DNA of 64,000 nucleotides, taken from Streptomyces rhizoryzae (GTDB lineage: Bacteria; Actinomycetota; Actinomycetes; Streptomycetales; Streptomycetaceae). Positions 52,101 to 61,454 of the stretch are shown here, one piece after another (position 1 is the stretch's first letter; every line of letters starts with the position of its first letter). The stretch is taken from assembly GCF_023155275.1 (NCBI RefSeq), contig NZ_JALMUV010000007.1:62001-126000 (forward strand). Direction: 5' to 3'. The notes beneath the pieces are model-generated. The model was given only the letters and a program-made list of their open reading frames with translations, made no database searches and had not been told where the DNA came from. The position numbers were made by a program, and so were the translations under genes.

Positions 52101-52877
52101 TCAGCCGGGCAGCTCCCGCAGCCGCACCGACAGGCAGGTCACACAGCCCTCCATCTTCTCGAACTCGCCGATGTCGACGGGGACCGGGCGGTAGCCGAGG
52201 CGGGCGAAGAGGTGGGCGGTGCGGGGCGCGGCGGCGGACATCAGCAGGGCGTCGCCGCCGAGCAGGACGACATGGGCGCCGGGCTCCTCCAGGACGGGGC
52301 GGAAGTGCGGGAAGACCGACAGGTCGTCCACCAGCGGCGGGTAGCCGACGACGGTGCCGTCGGGCAGGGCGGTGACCGCGGACTTCAGGTGCAGCACGCG
52401 GCTGACCGGCACCGGCACCACGCGGGCGCCCAACGGCTCGAAGGCGGCGCGCAGTTGGCGGACGCCCTCGGCGTTGGTGCGGCCGCCGCGGCCCACGTAG
52501 ACGGTGTCGCCGATCTTGAGGACGTCGCCGCCGTCGAGGGTGCCGGGGGCGCGGACGGCGTTGAGGGAGCAGCCGAGCGCCTCGGCGGCCGCGCGGGCGG
52601 CCGGCAGCTCGGCCCGGCGGACGTCCGCGCCGGAGCGGGCCAGCAGCGCGACGTTGCGGAAGACGACCATGGTGTCCTCGACGAAGACCGCGTCGGGGCA
52701 GTCGTCGGCGGGGGCCACCTCGGTGGTGTGCCAGCCGTGCTCGCGCAGCGCCCGGACGTACCCCTCCCACTGGCGCAGCGCCAGCGCGGCGTCCACCGGG
52801 CGCCGCTCGATATGGGTGACCAGGCCCTCGGCGAGGCGGGGGCCGGGGCGGCGGACCAGGGCGTGCCGGCTGGGCAT
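52101..52877 (-). CDS. ddaH: Dimethylargininase (DDAH)
   Basis: This 258-residue enzyme of the amidinotransferase fold hydrolyses N-omega-methylarginines to citrulline and methylamine. Motifs are PDAVFVEDTMVVF, GTLDGGDVLKIGDTVYVG, the catalytic His in RVLHLKSAVTALPDG, and the nucleophile in EKMEGCVTCLSVRL near the C-terminus. GGAGGAGCCC precedes ATG 52877. S. coelicolor has a characterised homologue. A GntR gene follows upstream on the same strand and may regulate it. Confidence 0.9.
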   Translation of the reverse strand: MPSRHALVRRPGPRLAEGLVTHIERRPVDAALALRQWEGYVRALREHGWHTTEVAPADDCPDAVFVEDTMVVFRNVALLARSGADVRRAELPAARAAAEALGCSLNAVRAPGTLDGGDVLKIGDTVYVGRGGRTNAEGVRQLRAAFEPLGARVVPVPVSRVLHLKSAVTALPDGTVVGYPPLVDDLSVFPHFRPVLEEPGAHVVLLGGDALLMSAAAPRTAHLFARLGYRPVPVDIGEFEKMEGCVTCLSVRLRELPG

Positions 52878-52911
52878 GGGCTCCTCCGGGGCGGGTGCGG
52901 TCGGTGCCGGG

Positions 52912-53301
52912 TCAGGCGCCCGGTCCGTAGGCGGCGCGCAGGGCGTCGGTGACGGCGGCGAGCGCGGCGGCGTGGTCCAGGCCGAGGCGGTGGGCGCGGC
53001 GGGCGTAGGCCGCGGCGGCCGCGGCGGCCTCCTTCTCGGCGGCGTCGCCGGCCGCGGCGACGAAGCTGCCGTTGCGGCCGCGGGTCTCGATGACGCCGTC
53101 GGTCTCCAGGGCACGGTACGCCTTGGCGACGGTGTTGGCGGCCAGGCCCAGCTCACCGGCCAGGCCGCGGACGGTGGGGAGTTTGTGGCCGACCGGCAGC
53201 GCGCCCGTTCTGGCCTGGTCGGCGATCTGGGTGCGGACCTGCTCGAACGGGGCCTCGGCCGCCGCCGGGTCGATGGTGATCGTGAGGGTCTGGGAGGACA
53301 C
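52912..53301 (-). CDS. GntR-family regulator (short, YtrA-like)
   Basis: This 129-residue protein starts at GTG 53301, chosen for AGGAG upstream; ATG 53343 is in frame but has no ribosome site. It has TITIDPAAAEAPFEQVRTQIADQ and LPTVRGLAGELGLAANTVAKAYRALETDGVIETRGRNGSFV, a complete winged helix, then a short helical tail and no effector domain, as in the YtrA subgroup. It lies 34 bases upstream of DDAH on the same strand and downstream of asparagine synthase. Confidence 0.87.
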   Translation of the reverse strand: MSSQTLTITIDPAAAEAPFEQVRTQIADQARTGALPVGHKLPTVRGLAGELGLAANTVAKAYRALETDGVIETRGRNGSFVAAAGDAAEKEAAAAAAAYARRAHRLGLDHAAALAAVTDALRAAYGPGA

Positions 53302-53405
53302 GGGGGCGCTCCTGGGGCCGGTGCGGCGGTTTGTCGCATCCATTGTGCGCCAGGAACGGCCGCCGTGCCCGGAGGCGTCGCCCCCGGGCACCGTGCGGAC
53401 ACCTT

Positions 53406-55256
53406 CTAGAGCTCCAGCGTGGTGCCGGTGGTGCGCAGCCAGGCGTCCAGGCCGAGGGCGAGTTCGGCGCCGGGCCGGATGGCCTGGCGGGCGCCGTCGG
53501 CGGTGGCCTCGGCCAGGGCTCCGGCGTCCAGCAGCGGGCGGACCGGGGCGGTGCGGTCGGCGGCCAGCTCCCGCAGTTCGGCGCGGAGCGCCTCGGTGTA
53601 GCCGGGGTCCTGGGTGCTGGGGTAGGGGCTCTTGACGCGGTCGGCGACGGCGTCCGGCAGGACGTCGCGGACCGCGGCGCGCAGCAGGGACTTCTCCCGG
53701 CCGTCGAAGGTCTTCATCGCCCAGGGGGTGTTGAAGACGTACTCGACCAGGCGGTGGTCGCAGAACGGGACCCGGACCTCCAGGCCGACGGCCATGCTGG
53801 CGCGGTCCTTGCGGTCCAGCAGGATCTGCACGAAGCGGGTCAGGTGCAGGTAGCTGACCTCGCGCATCCGGCGCTGGTGGCCGGTGTCGCCGTCCAGGTA
53901 GGGGACCTCGGCGAGCGCCTCGCGGTAGCGGCGCCGCTCGTAGCCGGGCAGGTCCAGGGTCGCGAGCAGGGTGCGGTCGAGCAGCGCCTCGCGGACCGCG
54001 TCGCCGCCGGAGAACCGGCCGGACAGGCCGGCGGCGATCCAGGGGAAGGTGTCGGCGCCGACCGCCGCCGGGTCGTGGAACCAGCGGTAGCCGCCGAAGA
54101 CCTCGTCCGCGGACTCGCCGGACAGGGCGACCGTGGACTGCTCCCGGACCGCCTTGAACAGCAGGTAGAGGGAGGTGTCGCCGTCGCCGAAGCCGTTGGG
54201 GAGGTCGCGGGCGGTGAGCACCGCGGCGCGGTGCGAGCGGTCCATCAGGGCGGCGGTGTCCAGCACGATGTCGCGGTGGTCCGCGCCGACGTGCGCGGCC
54301 AGGGCGTGCGCGTACGGGCCGTCGGGGGTGCCGCGCAGGTCGTCGGGGGTGAAGTTCTCGGTGTAGCCGGTGAAGTCGACGGCGAACGAGCGGACCGGGC
54401 CGCGGCCCTGCCCGGCCAGGGCGCCGGCGGCGAGCGCGGTGATGGCCGAGGAGTCCAGGCCGCCGGAGAGCAGGGTGCACAGCGGGACGTCGGCGATCAG
54501 CTGGCGGGCGACGATGTCGTCGAGCAGGTCGCGGACGCGGGCCACGGTGGTGTCCAGGTCGTCGGTGTGCTCGCGGGCTTCGAGGGCCCAGTAGCAGCGG
54601 GAGTGGACGCCGGTGCGGTCGACGCGGACCAGGTGGCCGGGGCGGACCTCGTACAGATCCTTGTAGACGGCGTGGCCGGGCGTCTTGGTGAAGGTGATCA
54701 GTTCGGCCAGGCCCTCGGCGTCGACGGCCGGGCGGACGTCGGGGTGGGCGTGCACCGCCTTGGGTTCGGAGCCGAAGAGCACGCCGTCGCGGGTCGGGCG
54801 GTAGAACAGCGGCTTGATGCCCATCCGGTCGCGGACCAGCAGGAGCTGCTCGGTGCGGGGGTCCCAGAGCGCGAACGCGTACATGCCGTTGAGCCGCCCG
54901 GCGAACGCCTCGCCCCACTGGAGGTAGGCGTGCAGCACCACCTCGGTGTCGCTGCCGGTGCGGAAGGTGTGGCCGAGCCCTGCCAACTCGGCGCGTAATT
55001 CACGGTAGTTGTAGACCTCGCCGCTGTAGGTGGTGACGACGAGGGTGCGGCCGTCCTGCTCGACGGCCATCGGCTGCGCACCGCCTTCGGGGTCGATGAC
55101 GGCGAGCCGGCGGTGGCCCAGCGCGGCGTGCGGGGCGAGCCAGGTGCCGCCGGCGTCCGGGCCGCGGCAGGCCATCGTCGCCGTCATCGCCTCCAGGACG
55201 GGGCGCCGGGCGGTGAGGTCGTGGTCGTAGGAGATCCATCCGGTGATTCCGCACAT
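53406..55256 (-). CDS. asnB: Asparagine synthase (glutamine-hydrolysing)
   Basis: This 616-residue enzyme has an N-terminal glutaminase domain with nucleophile Cys2 (MCGITGWIS), GHRRLAVID and SDTEVVLHAY, then a synthetase domain with the ATP pyrophosphatase motif LLSGGLDSSAI and SGESADEVFGGY. It converts aspartate to asparagine or amidates a related substrate; Streptomyces genomes often carry several paralogues. Leu87 is a TTA codon (54996-54998), which is unusual for a housekeeping gene and implies bldA-dependent, late expression. It runs in the same direction as the GntR and DDAH genes. Confidence 0.93.
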   Translation of the reverse strand: MCGITGWISYDHDLTARRPVLEAMTATMACRGPDAGGTWLAPHAALGHRRLAVIDPEGGAQPMAVEQDGRTLVVTTYSGEVYNYRELRAELAGLGHTFRTGSDTEVVLHAYLQWGEAFAGRLNGMYAFALWDPRTEQLLLVRDRMGIKPLFYRPTRDGVLFGSEPKAVHAHPDVRPAVDAEGLAELITFTKTPGHAVYKDLYEVRPGHLVRVDRTGVHSRCYWALEAREHTDDLDTTVARVRDLLDDIVARQLIADVPLCTLLSGGLDSSAITALAAGALAGQGRGPVRSFAVDFTGYTENFTPDDLRGTPDGPYAHALAAHVGADHRDIVLDTAALMDRSHRAAVLTARDLPNGFGDGDTSLYLLFKAVREQSTVALSGESADEVFGGYRWFHDPAAVGADTFPWIAAGLSGRFSGGDAVREALLDRTLLATLDLPGYERRRYREALAEVPYLDGDTGHQRRMREVSYLHLTRFVQILLDRKDRASMAVGLEVRVPFCDHRLVEYVFNTPWAMKTFDGREKSLLRAAVRDVLPDAVADRVKSPYPSTQDPGYTEALRAELRELAADRTAPVRPLLDAGALAEATADGARQAIRPGAELALGLDAWLRTTGTTLEL

Positions 55257-55472
55257 GCCTGCGGCTCCTCCTTCGGGTACGGCGGGCCGCCCGCGATCCC
55301 GGCGGCGGTCCGCGCGGGTCACCGTACGCCCGAGGTAGTTGCAGCGGCCACCTATGCACCGGCGGTACCGCCCGGAATGAGCCACCGCGGTACCGCGCAG
55401 CGGACCGGGCCCGGCCGGCGCCCGTGGAAAAGGGGCGGCGCGGCGGCCCCCGGCGGCGTAGCGTCGGCGACC

Positions 55473-56402
55473 ATGACGCTCACCGTGCGGGACTTCCGCC
55501 CGTCCGACGCCAAGGCCGTCGCCGAACTCCGGCGGGCCGCCCTGCCGTTCCTGATCGCCACGCCGGAGGGCGTCGCCTGGCAGGCCGGCGGCGCTCCCCC
55601 GGCCCGGCGGCTGCGGACCCTGGTGGCCGTCCTGGACGGCCGGGTGGCCGGCCAGATCAACGCCGGGCTGCTGCACGACAGCAGCACCCCGGGGCAGGCC
55701 CTGGCCACCCCCGTCGTGCACCCCGCGCACCGCGGGCGGGGCGCGGGCCGGGCGCTGCTGGCCGCCGGCGAGGAGCACCTGGCCGCGGTCGGCGCCACCC
55801 GCCTGCACGCCTGGACGGTGGACGAGCCCGGCTCGCTGGCGTTCGCGGCCCGGCACGGCTACCGCCCCACCCGGCCGGCCCACTTCCTCCGCCTCGACCT
55901 GGCCCGCGCCGCGCTGCCGCCGCTGCCGGCCGCCCTGCCGCCCGGCGTCCGGCTGGGCACCGCCGCGGACTTCGGGGCCGATCCGCGCCCGCTGTTCGAG
56001 GCGGACGCGGAGGCCGCCGCCGACGAACCGGCCGACGTCGCCGCGGACGCCGTGGCCTACGCGGACTGGCTCCGCACCACCTGGGAGAACCCCGACATCG
56101 ACCTGGGCCTGACCACCGTGGTCACCGTGGACGGCGCGGTCGCCGCCTACACCGTCGCCGCCACCGACGGCCGGGGCCGCTACGTGACCGCGATGACCGG
56201 CTGCCGGCGGGCGTTCCGCGGCCGGGGCCTGGCCAGGCTCGCCAAGACCGACGCGCTGCACCGCGCCCGGGACGCCGGCTGCACCGAGGCGTTCACCGGC
56301 AACGACGCCGCCAACGCCCCGATGCTGGCCATCAACCGCGGCCTGGGCTACCGGCCGTGCGGCGGGGAGCTGCGGCACGTACGGGACCTGGCGCGGGGCT
56401 GA
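55473..56402 (+). CDS. Double GNAT-domain acetyltransferase
   Basis: The 309-residue protein contains two GNAT halves. The first (about 1-150) has the acetyl-CoA-binding VVHPAHRGRGAGRALLAAGEEH. The second (about 155-309) has a degenerate version, MTGCRRAFRGRGLARLAKTDALHRARDAGC, followed by NDAANAPMLAINRGLGYRP. Tandem GNATs such as mycothiol synthase use one active half. The substrate here is unknown. It is divergent from asparagine synthase across a 216-base gap. Confidence 0.87.
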   Translation: MTLTVRDFRPSDAKAVAELRRAALPFLIATPEGVAWQAGGAPPARRLRTLVAVLDGRVAGQINAGLLHDSSTPGQALATPVVHPAHRGRGAGRALLAAGEEHLAAVGATRLHAWTVDEPGSLAFAARHGYRPTRPAHFLRLDLARAALPPLPAALPPGVRLGTAADFGADPRPLFEADAEAAADEPADVAADAVAYADWLRTTWENPDIDLGLTTVVTVDGAVAAYTVAATDGRGRYVTAMTGCRRAFRGRGLARLAKTDALHRARDAGCTEAFTGNDAANAPMLAINRGLGYRPCGGELRHVRDLARG

Positions 56403-56527
56403 GCGGGCCGCGCGGGACGCGCCCGGCGGCGGCCCCCGGAGTACCGTGGAAGGCGCCGGCGGTACGCGCCGGCGGGCCGGTGGCAGGGCCCGCCGCAGGG
56501 TGCGCGGCCGGCCGCGGACCGGTATCC

Positions 56528-59056
56528 ATGAACACCTCCCCGAGCAGCCGCCTCCCCCTGGACGGCGCCTTCGACCTCACCCGGACGGCCGTGGTACCGG
56601 CCGACCGGACGGGCGTGGTACGCGGCTGGACGGCCGGGGCGGAGCGGCTGCTGGGCGTGCCCGCGGCCCGGGCGGTGGGCCGGCCGCTGGCGGAGGTCTT
56701 CGCCGCGCCGCAGCCGCCGGCGGGGCCGCCGGAGGGCTTTTGGGCACAGCGGCTGGCGGCGCCGGACGGCTGGAGCGGACCGGTGGCGGTGCGCCACCGC
56801 GACGGGCACCGGCTCGACCTGGAGGTGCGGGTGCTGCCGGTGCTGGCCGCCGCGGACGGCTCCGCGCGGCTGGTGCTGGCCGCCGAACTGACCCGCACGC
56901 CCTGGTCCGGGGCGGGCCGCTCGCTGCTGACCGGCATCCTGGGCATGTCGCCGATCGGGGTGGCGATGCTCGACCGCGACCTGCGGTACGTCTGGCTGAA
57001 CGACGCGCTGGAGCGGATGGGCGGCGCCCCGCGCGCGGCCCGGCTGGGGAAGCGGCTCAGCGAGGTGCTGCCGGACCTCGCGGTGGAGTCCGTCGAGGCG
57101 GAGATGCGGCGGGTGCTGCGCACCGGGACGCCGTCGGTGGGCTACGAGTACCTCGGGCGCCCGCGGTCCGACCCGCGGCGCGAGCACGCCTACTCGACGT
57201 CCTTCTTCCGGCTGGAGGACGAGTCCGGCGGGGTGCTCGGCCTGTGCTACATGGTCCTGGACGTCACCGAGAGCTACCGGGCGCGGCAGCGGATGGCGCT
57301 GCTCAACCGCGCCGGGGAGCGGATCGGCGGCTCCCTGGACGTCTGGCGGACCGCCCAGGAGCTGGCGGAGGTGGCCGTTCCGGACCTGGCCGACTTCGTC
57401 ACCGTCGACCTGCTCGACACCATGCTGTCCGCCGCGGAACCGGCGTCCGGGCCGGTCCGCCCGGCCGACCTGCTCACCATCCGCCGGGCCGGGCAGCACT
57501 CCGTGCGCCGGGGCTGCCCGGAGGCGGTGAGCGCGATCGGCGACCGGACCGCCTACCCGCCGTCGTCCCCGGTGGTGCTGAGCCTGACCGAGGGCGAGTC
57601 GGTGCTGATCCCGGCGCTGGACCTGGACCACGCGGACTGGGCGGCGGACGACCCGGTCCGGGCCCGGCAGCTGCGCGCGCTCGGGTTCCACTCCCTGATG
57701 GTGGTGCCGCTGCGGGCCCGGGGCAGCTTCCTGGGCGCGGCGGCGTTCGCCCGCTGGCGGCCGACCGGTCCGTTCCAGCCCGACGACCTGGTGCTGGCCG
57801 AGGAGTTCGTCACCCGGGCGGCGATCTCCATCGACAACGCCCGCCGCTACACCCGCGAGCACACCGCGGCGCTCACCCTCCAGCGCAGTCTGCTGCCGCG
57901 CGATCTGCCGGAGCAGAGCGCGGTGGAGGCGGCGTACCGCTACCTGCCGGCCGATTCGCTGACCGGGGTGGGCGGCGACTGGTTCGACGTGATCCCGCTG
58001 TCGGGGGCGCGGGTGGCGCTGGTGGTCGGCGACGTCGTCGGGCACGGGGTGCACGCGGCGGCCACGATGGGCCGGCTGCGGGCCGCGGTGCAGGCGCTGG
58101 CCGGTCTGGACCTCGCACCGGACGAGGTGCTGGCGCACCTGGACGACATGGTCCACCGGGTCGCGCACGACGCGCACAGCGAGGACGGGGTGGTCGGGGC
58201 GACCTGCCTGTACGCGGTCTACGACCCGGTGGCCTGCTGCTGCACGCTGTCCCGGGCCGGGCACCCCGCGCCGCTGCTGGTCGGCCCGGCGGGCGGCAGC
58301 CAGCTGCTGGAGCTGCCGACCGGGCCGCCGCTGGGGCTGGGCGGGATGCCGTTCGAGTCCGCCGAGGTGCCGCTGCCGGAGGGCAGTCTGCTGGCGCTCT
58401 ACACCAACGGGCTGCTGCTGGGGAAGGCGCTCGACCCGGACGGCGGGATCACCCGGCTGCGGACCGCGCTGGCCGATCCGCAGGCCCCGCTGGAGCAGAT
58501 CTGCGACACGGTCGTGGCCAGCCTGCCCGGCACCCGGCCGGTGGACGACGTGGCGCTGCTGCTGGCCCGGACGCGGGCGCTGCCGCAGGAGCGGCTGGCC
58601 GCCTGGGAGGTGCCGGCGGATCCGTCGGCGGTCGGTGCGGTCCGCCGGTCCGCGGCCGGCCAGCTGGCCCGGTGGGACCTGGCCGACCTGGAGTTCTCCA
58701 CCGAACTGATCGTCAGCGAACTGGTCACCAACGCGCTGCGGCACGCCTCCGGACCGATCGGGCTGCGGATGATCCGGGCGGAGGCGCTGATCTGCGAGGT
58801 CTCCGACGGCAGCAGCACGGCGCCGCACCTGCGGCACGCCCGGACCACCGACGAGGGCGGCCGGGGGCTGTTCCTGATCGCCCGCTACGCCCGCCGGTGG
58901 GGCGCCCGCTACACCGCGCACGGCAAGGTCATCTGGGCCGAACTCCCCCTGGACGCCGCCGCCCCCGCTGCGGACGCCCTCACCGGCGGCCTCGACGCCC
59001 TGGCGGACCCGGACGGCCTGGACGGCGGCCCGCCGGCCCCCCTCACCGGCCCCTGA
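56528..59056 (+). CDS. PAS-GAF-PP2C (SpoIIE) phosphatase with HATPase domain
   Basis: This 842-residue soluble signalling protein has PAS-like domains (about 15-125 and 140-250), a GAF domain (about 265-460), a SpoIIE/RsbU PP2C domain (about 475-690) and a C-terminal HATPase_c anti-sigma-like domain with SELVTNALRHA and DEGGRGLFLIARYA. Such proteins control sigma factors through anti-anti-sigma phosphorylation. PP2C motifs GGDWFDV, GDVVGHG and PVDDVALL are present, but the usual LYTDG is LYTNG (Asn627), which removes a metal-binding aspartate. Many streptomycetes have dozens of such genes. Confidence 0.9.
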   Translation: MNTSPSSRLPLDGAFDLTRTAVVPADRTGVVRGWTAGAERLLGVPAARAVGRPLAEVFAAPQPPAGPPEGFWAQRLAAPDGWSGPVAVRHRDGHRLDLEVRVLPVLAAADGSARLVLAAELTRTPWSGAGRSLLTGILGMSPIGVAMLDRDLRYVWLNDALERMGGAPRAARLGKRLSEVLPDLAVESVEAEMRRVLRTGTPSVGYEYLGRPRSDPRREHAYSTSFFRLEDESGGVLGLCYMVLDVTESYRARQRMALLNRAGERIGGSLDVWRTAQELAEVAVPDLADFVTVDLLDTMLSAAEPASGPVRPADLLTIRRAGQHSVRRGCPEAVSAIGDRTAYPPSSPVVLSLTEGESVLIPALDLDHADWAADDPVRARQLRALGFHSLMVVPLRARGSFLGAAAFARWRPTGPFQPDDLVLAEEFVTRAAISIDNARRYTREHTAALTLQRSLLPRDLPEQSAVEAAYRYLPADSLTGVGGDWFDVIPLSGARVALVVGDVVGHGVHAAATMGRLRAAVQALAGLDLAPDEVLAHLDDMVHRVAHDAHSEDGVVGATCLYAVYDPVACCCTLSRAGHPAPLLVGPAGGSQLLELPTGPPLGLGGMPFESAEVPLPEGSLLALYTNGLLLGKALDPDGGITRLRTALADPQAPLEQICDTVVASLPGTRPVDDVALLLARTRALPQERLAAWEVPADPSAVGAVRRSAAGQLARWDLADLEFSTELIVSELVTNALRHASGPIGLRMIRAEALICEVSDGSSTAPHLRHARTTDEGGRGLFLIARYARRWGARYTAHGKVIWAELPLDAAAPAADALTGGLDALADPDGLDGGPPAPLTGP

Positions 59057-59174
59057 GCCGCCCCGCCCCGTGCGGAACGCACCGGCGCACCGCCGGAGTT
59101 GCGCACGTACCGCGTCGGATCCCCTCGCGCGGGGCACAGTTGTCACCCAGCGCCATGAAAGAAGCGGAGGCGAT

Positions 59175-60170
59175 ATGTTCGAACCCGGAGGGCATCGCTC
59201 GTTCGATCCCTTCCAGGCTGCGGAGCACGTGCAGGCGGACATCGAAGCCGCCCACGCGATGCGCTTCTCCCACCTGGCCGCCGTCCTGTCCATGGTGGGG
59301 GCGCTCGCCCTGGCCCACCTCACGGGCAGCGACGACGTGATCCCCTTCGTCCTGGTCGCGGGGTACCTCGTCGCCTTCAGCCTGCTTCCCGAAGAGCGGA
59401 TGCCCCTGGGGTGGCTGGGGTTCTTCGTCGTCTTCGTCGGGGTGGTCGCCTGTGCCACGACGTTCGTCCTGCACGGCCGGCACCTTGCGGCCGTCGGGAT
59501 CCTCGCCCTCGGCCTCGGCATCAGATTCCTCGGCCGGAGAGCCGTCCGGGGAACGGACGCATTCGACAACCTCCCGCTGCTGATCCGCTATGAAGTGACG
59601 GCCCACTGGGTCGTTCCGTGGGTCCTGTGCGCAGAAGTCCTGATCCCCCTCTGGAGCATCGACAGCGACAGCCTCCCCCTCGCCGCCAAGTCCGCCCTGA
59701 GCGCGACGCTCGGCCTGGCGGCCCTCGCAGCGGGCCTCAAGACCGCCGCTCGGGCCCGGAAGACGTGCACCGCACTCGTCGAGCTGATCGACGGGTTCCA
59801 CCACGACCTCGGCGCTCTGCGCCTGGCCGAAGGACGACTGCACGGGAACCGCGCCGCCCAGGACACAGCGCGCGGGTCGGGCGAACACCCGCCGGAGCGC
59901 AAGGACGTGGACGAGCGGGTCCTTGCCGCCTCCGAGCGGATCCGGCAACTGGACCTCGCCCTGCGGTGCCCCCCGGCCACCCCCTACAAGCATGTCGGGG
60001 CGAGCCTGCTCACGGCGCAGGCACGGGAGGCGCTGATCGCGGAGCTGCGCCGGGCGGTCCGCGCGGAGCACCCCGGATCGGCGGAGCGGACCGGCTCCCG
60101 CCGGGCGGCCCTGCACAAGCTGGCGCGCCTGCGGGATTCCTGCGTCCGCTGGTACGACGTCGCCGGCTGA
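59175..60170 (+). CDS. Hypothetical membrane protein with cytoplasmic helical tail
   Basis: The 331-residue protein starts at ATG 59175 after GGAGG. Five to six hydrophobic segments lie between about residues 30 and 205, followed by a charged, helical C-terminal region of about 125 residues (ELIDGFHHDLGALRLAEGRL, DVDERVLAASERIRQLDLALRC, QAREALIAELRRAVRAEHPG). Third-position GC seems lower than in neighbours. No family is recognised. It stands alone between the phosphatase and LPMO genes. Confidence 0.7.
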   Translation: MFEPGGHRSFDPFQAAEHVQADIEAAHAMRFSHLAAVLSMVGALALAHLTGSDDVIPFVLVAGYLVAFSLLPEERMPLGWLGFFVVFVGVVACATTFVLHGRHLAAVGILALGLGIRFLGRRAVRGTDAFDNLPLLIRYEVTAHWVVPWVLCAEVLIPLWSIDSDSLPLAAKSALSATLGLAALAAGLKTAARARKTCTALVELIDGFHHDLGALRLAEGRLHGNRAAQDTARGSGEHPPERKDVDERVLAASERIRQLDLALRCPPATPYKHVGASLLTAQAREALIAELRRAVRAEHPGSAERTGSRRAALHKLARLRDSCVRWYDVAG

Positions 60171-60264
60171 GACCGCGGGGCGGGGAGGCGGGGGCAGGGT
60201 GCCGGGGCAGCGCCCGGGCCCCAAGTACCGCTCCCCCGGGGCCCGTTCCTGTGGCCACGCTTAG

Positions 60265-60278
60265 CGCTTCCTTAAGCG
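60265..60278. promoter_or_regulatory. Inverted repeat upstream of the LPMO gene
   Basis: CGCTT and AAGCG are separated by four bases, within a longer set of CTTAG/CTAAG flanks. It lies about 190 bases upstream of the LPMO start in a 298-base gap with no gene. It may be a regulator site. Confidence 0.3.
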
Positions 60279-60468
60279 GGCCCTAAGGATCCGCCGGATC
60301 CCCCGTCGGGGCGCGAATCCGCTGTTCAGGGCGGCTAGCGTCAGCGGCGTACGGCGGGTGTGCGGGCCCGCCGGTGCCGTTCACCGGGGGGCGGCACCGG
60401 CACCGGACGCCACCCGGCCCCCTGGTCCCGTCCGTACGCCCCACGCATCCGACGAAGGAGTCCCCACG

Positions 60469-61404
60469 ATGACAGCTCGCCGCACGGCCGCCGGGATCGC
60501 ACTGCTCGGCCTCGCCCCCGTGGCGCTCACCGTGCTCACCGCGACCCCGGCCGCCGCCCACGGGTCGATGTCGGACCCGGTCAGCCGGGTCGCGGCCTGC
60601 TACGCGGAGGGCCCGGAGAGCCCCACCTCGGCGGCGTGCAAGGCCGCCGTACGGGTCGGCGGCACCCAGGCGCTGTACGACTGGAACGGCGTGCGGGACG
60701 GCGACGCCGGCGGCCGGTCGAAGGAGCGGATCCCCGACGGGAAGCTGTGCAGCGCCGGCAGCGACGAGTACAAGGGCCTGGACCTGCCGCGCGCCGACTG
60801 GCCGGCCACCCCGCTGAAGGCCGGCAAGCACACCTTCCGCTACCGGGCGACCGCCCCGCACAAGGGGACCTTCGAGCTGTACCTCACCAAGGCCGGCTAC
60901 GACCCCGCGAAGCCGCTTGGGTGGTCCGACCTGGAGGCCCGGCCGTTCGCCAAGGTCACCGACCCGGCGCTGGTGAACGGTTCGTACGTCTTCGACGGCA
61001 CGGTGCCGGCCCGGTCCGGCCGCCACCTCGTCTACAGCATCTGGCAGCGCTCGGACAGCCCGGAAGCCTTCTACACCTGCTCCGACGTGGTGTTCGGCAA
61101 GGCCGGCGGGGGGACCGGGAGCGGTGCGGCCGGCGGGGGCGGCGCGGCCGCTCCCACGGAGCGCCAGATCGCGGCCGGGGCCGGGAAGTCCTCGTTGGAC
61201 ATGGGCCACCACGCCCACACCGGCGGCGCGCACCCCGACGGGGCGGCGGCGCCGGTCGCCCCGGCCGGCGGGAAGCGCCTGGCCGAGACCGGTGGGGACG
61301 GCGCCACCGCCCCGCTGGCCCTGGGCGGCGCGGCGGTGCTCGCCGCGGGCGCCGGGGTGCTGTTCGCCACCGCCCGCCGCCGGGCGGCCCGCCAGCGCGG
61401 CTGA
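60469..61404 (+). CDS. Cell-wall-anchored AA10 lytic polysaccharide monooxygenase
   Basis: This 311-residue copper enzyme starts at ATG 60469 after GAAGGAG. Signal cleavage after AAA30 exposes His31 (HGSM), the N-terminal half of the copper brace; the second His is His131 (TAPHKG), and the axial region is in FYTCSDVVF. LPMOs oxidatively cleave chitin, cellulose or related glycans. A Gly/Ala-rich linker leads to LAETG at 271-275, a hydrophobic helix and an RRR tail, which is a class E sortase signal, so the enzyme should be attached to the wall. By position it resembles SCO1734. Confidence 0.9.
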   Translation: MTARRTAAGIALLGLAPVALTVLTATPAAAHGSMSDPVSRVAACYAEGPESPTSAACKAAVRVGGTQALYDWNGVRDGDAGGRSKERIPDGKLCSAGSDEYKGLDLPRADWPATPLKAGKHTFRYRATAPHKGTFELYLTKAGYDPAKPLGWSDLEARPFAKVTDPALVNGSYVFDGTVPARSGRHLVYSIWQRSDSPEAFYTCSDVVFGKAGGGTGSGAAGGGGAAAPTERQIAAGAGKSSLDMGHHAHTGGAHPDGAAAPVAPAGGKRLAETGGDGATAPLALGGAAVLAAGAGVLFATARRRAARQRG

Positions 61405-61454
61405 GCCGCCGGGCCGCCTCGGGCCCCCGTGAGCCGCTGCCGCCCGCCGGACCG

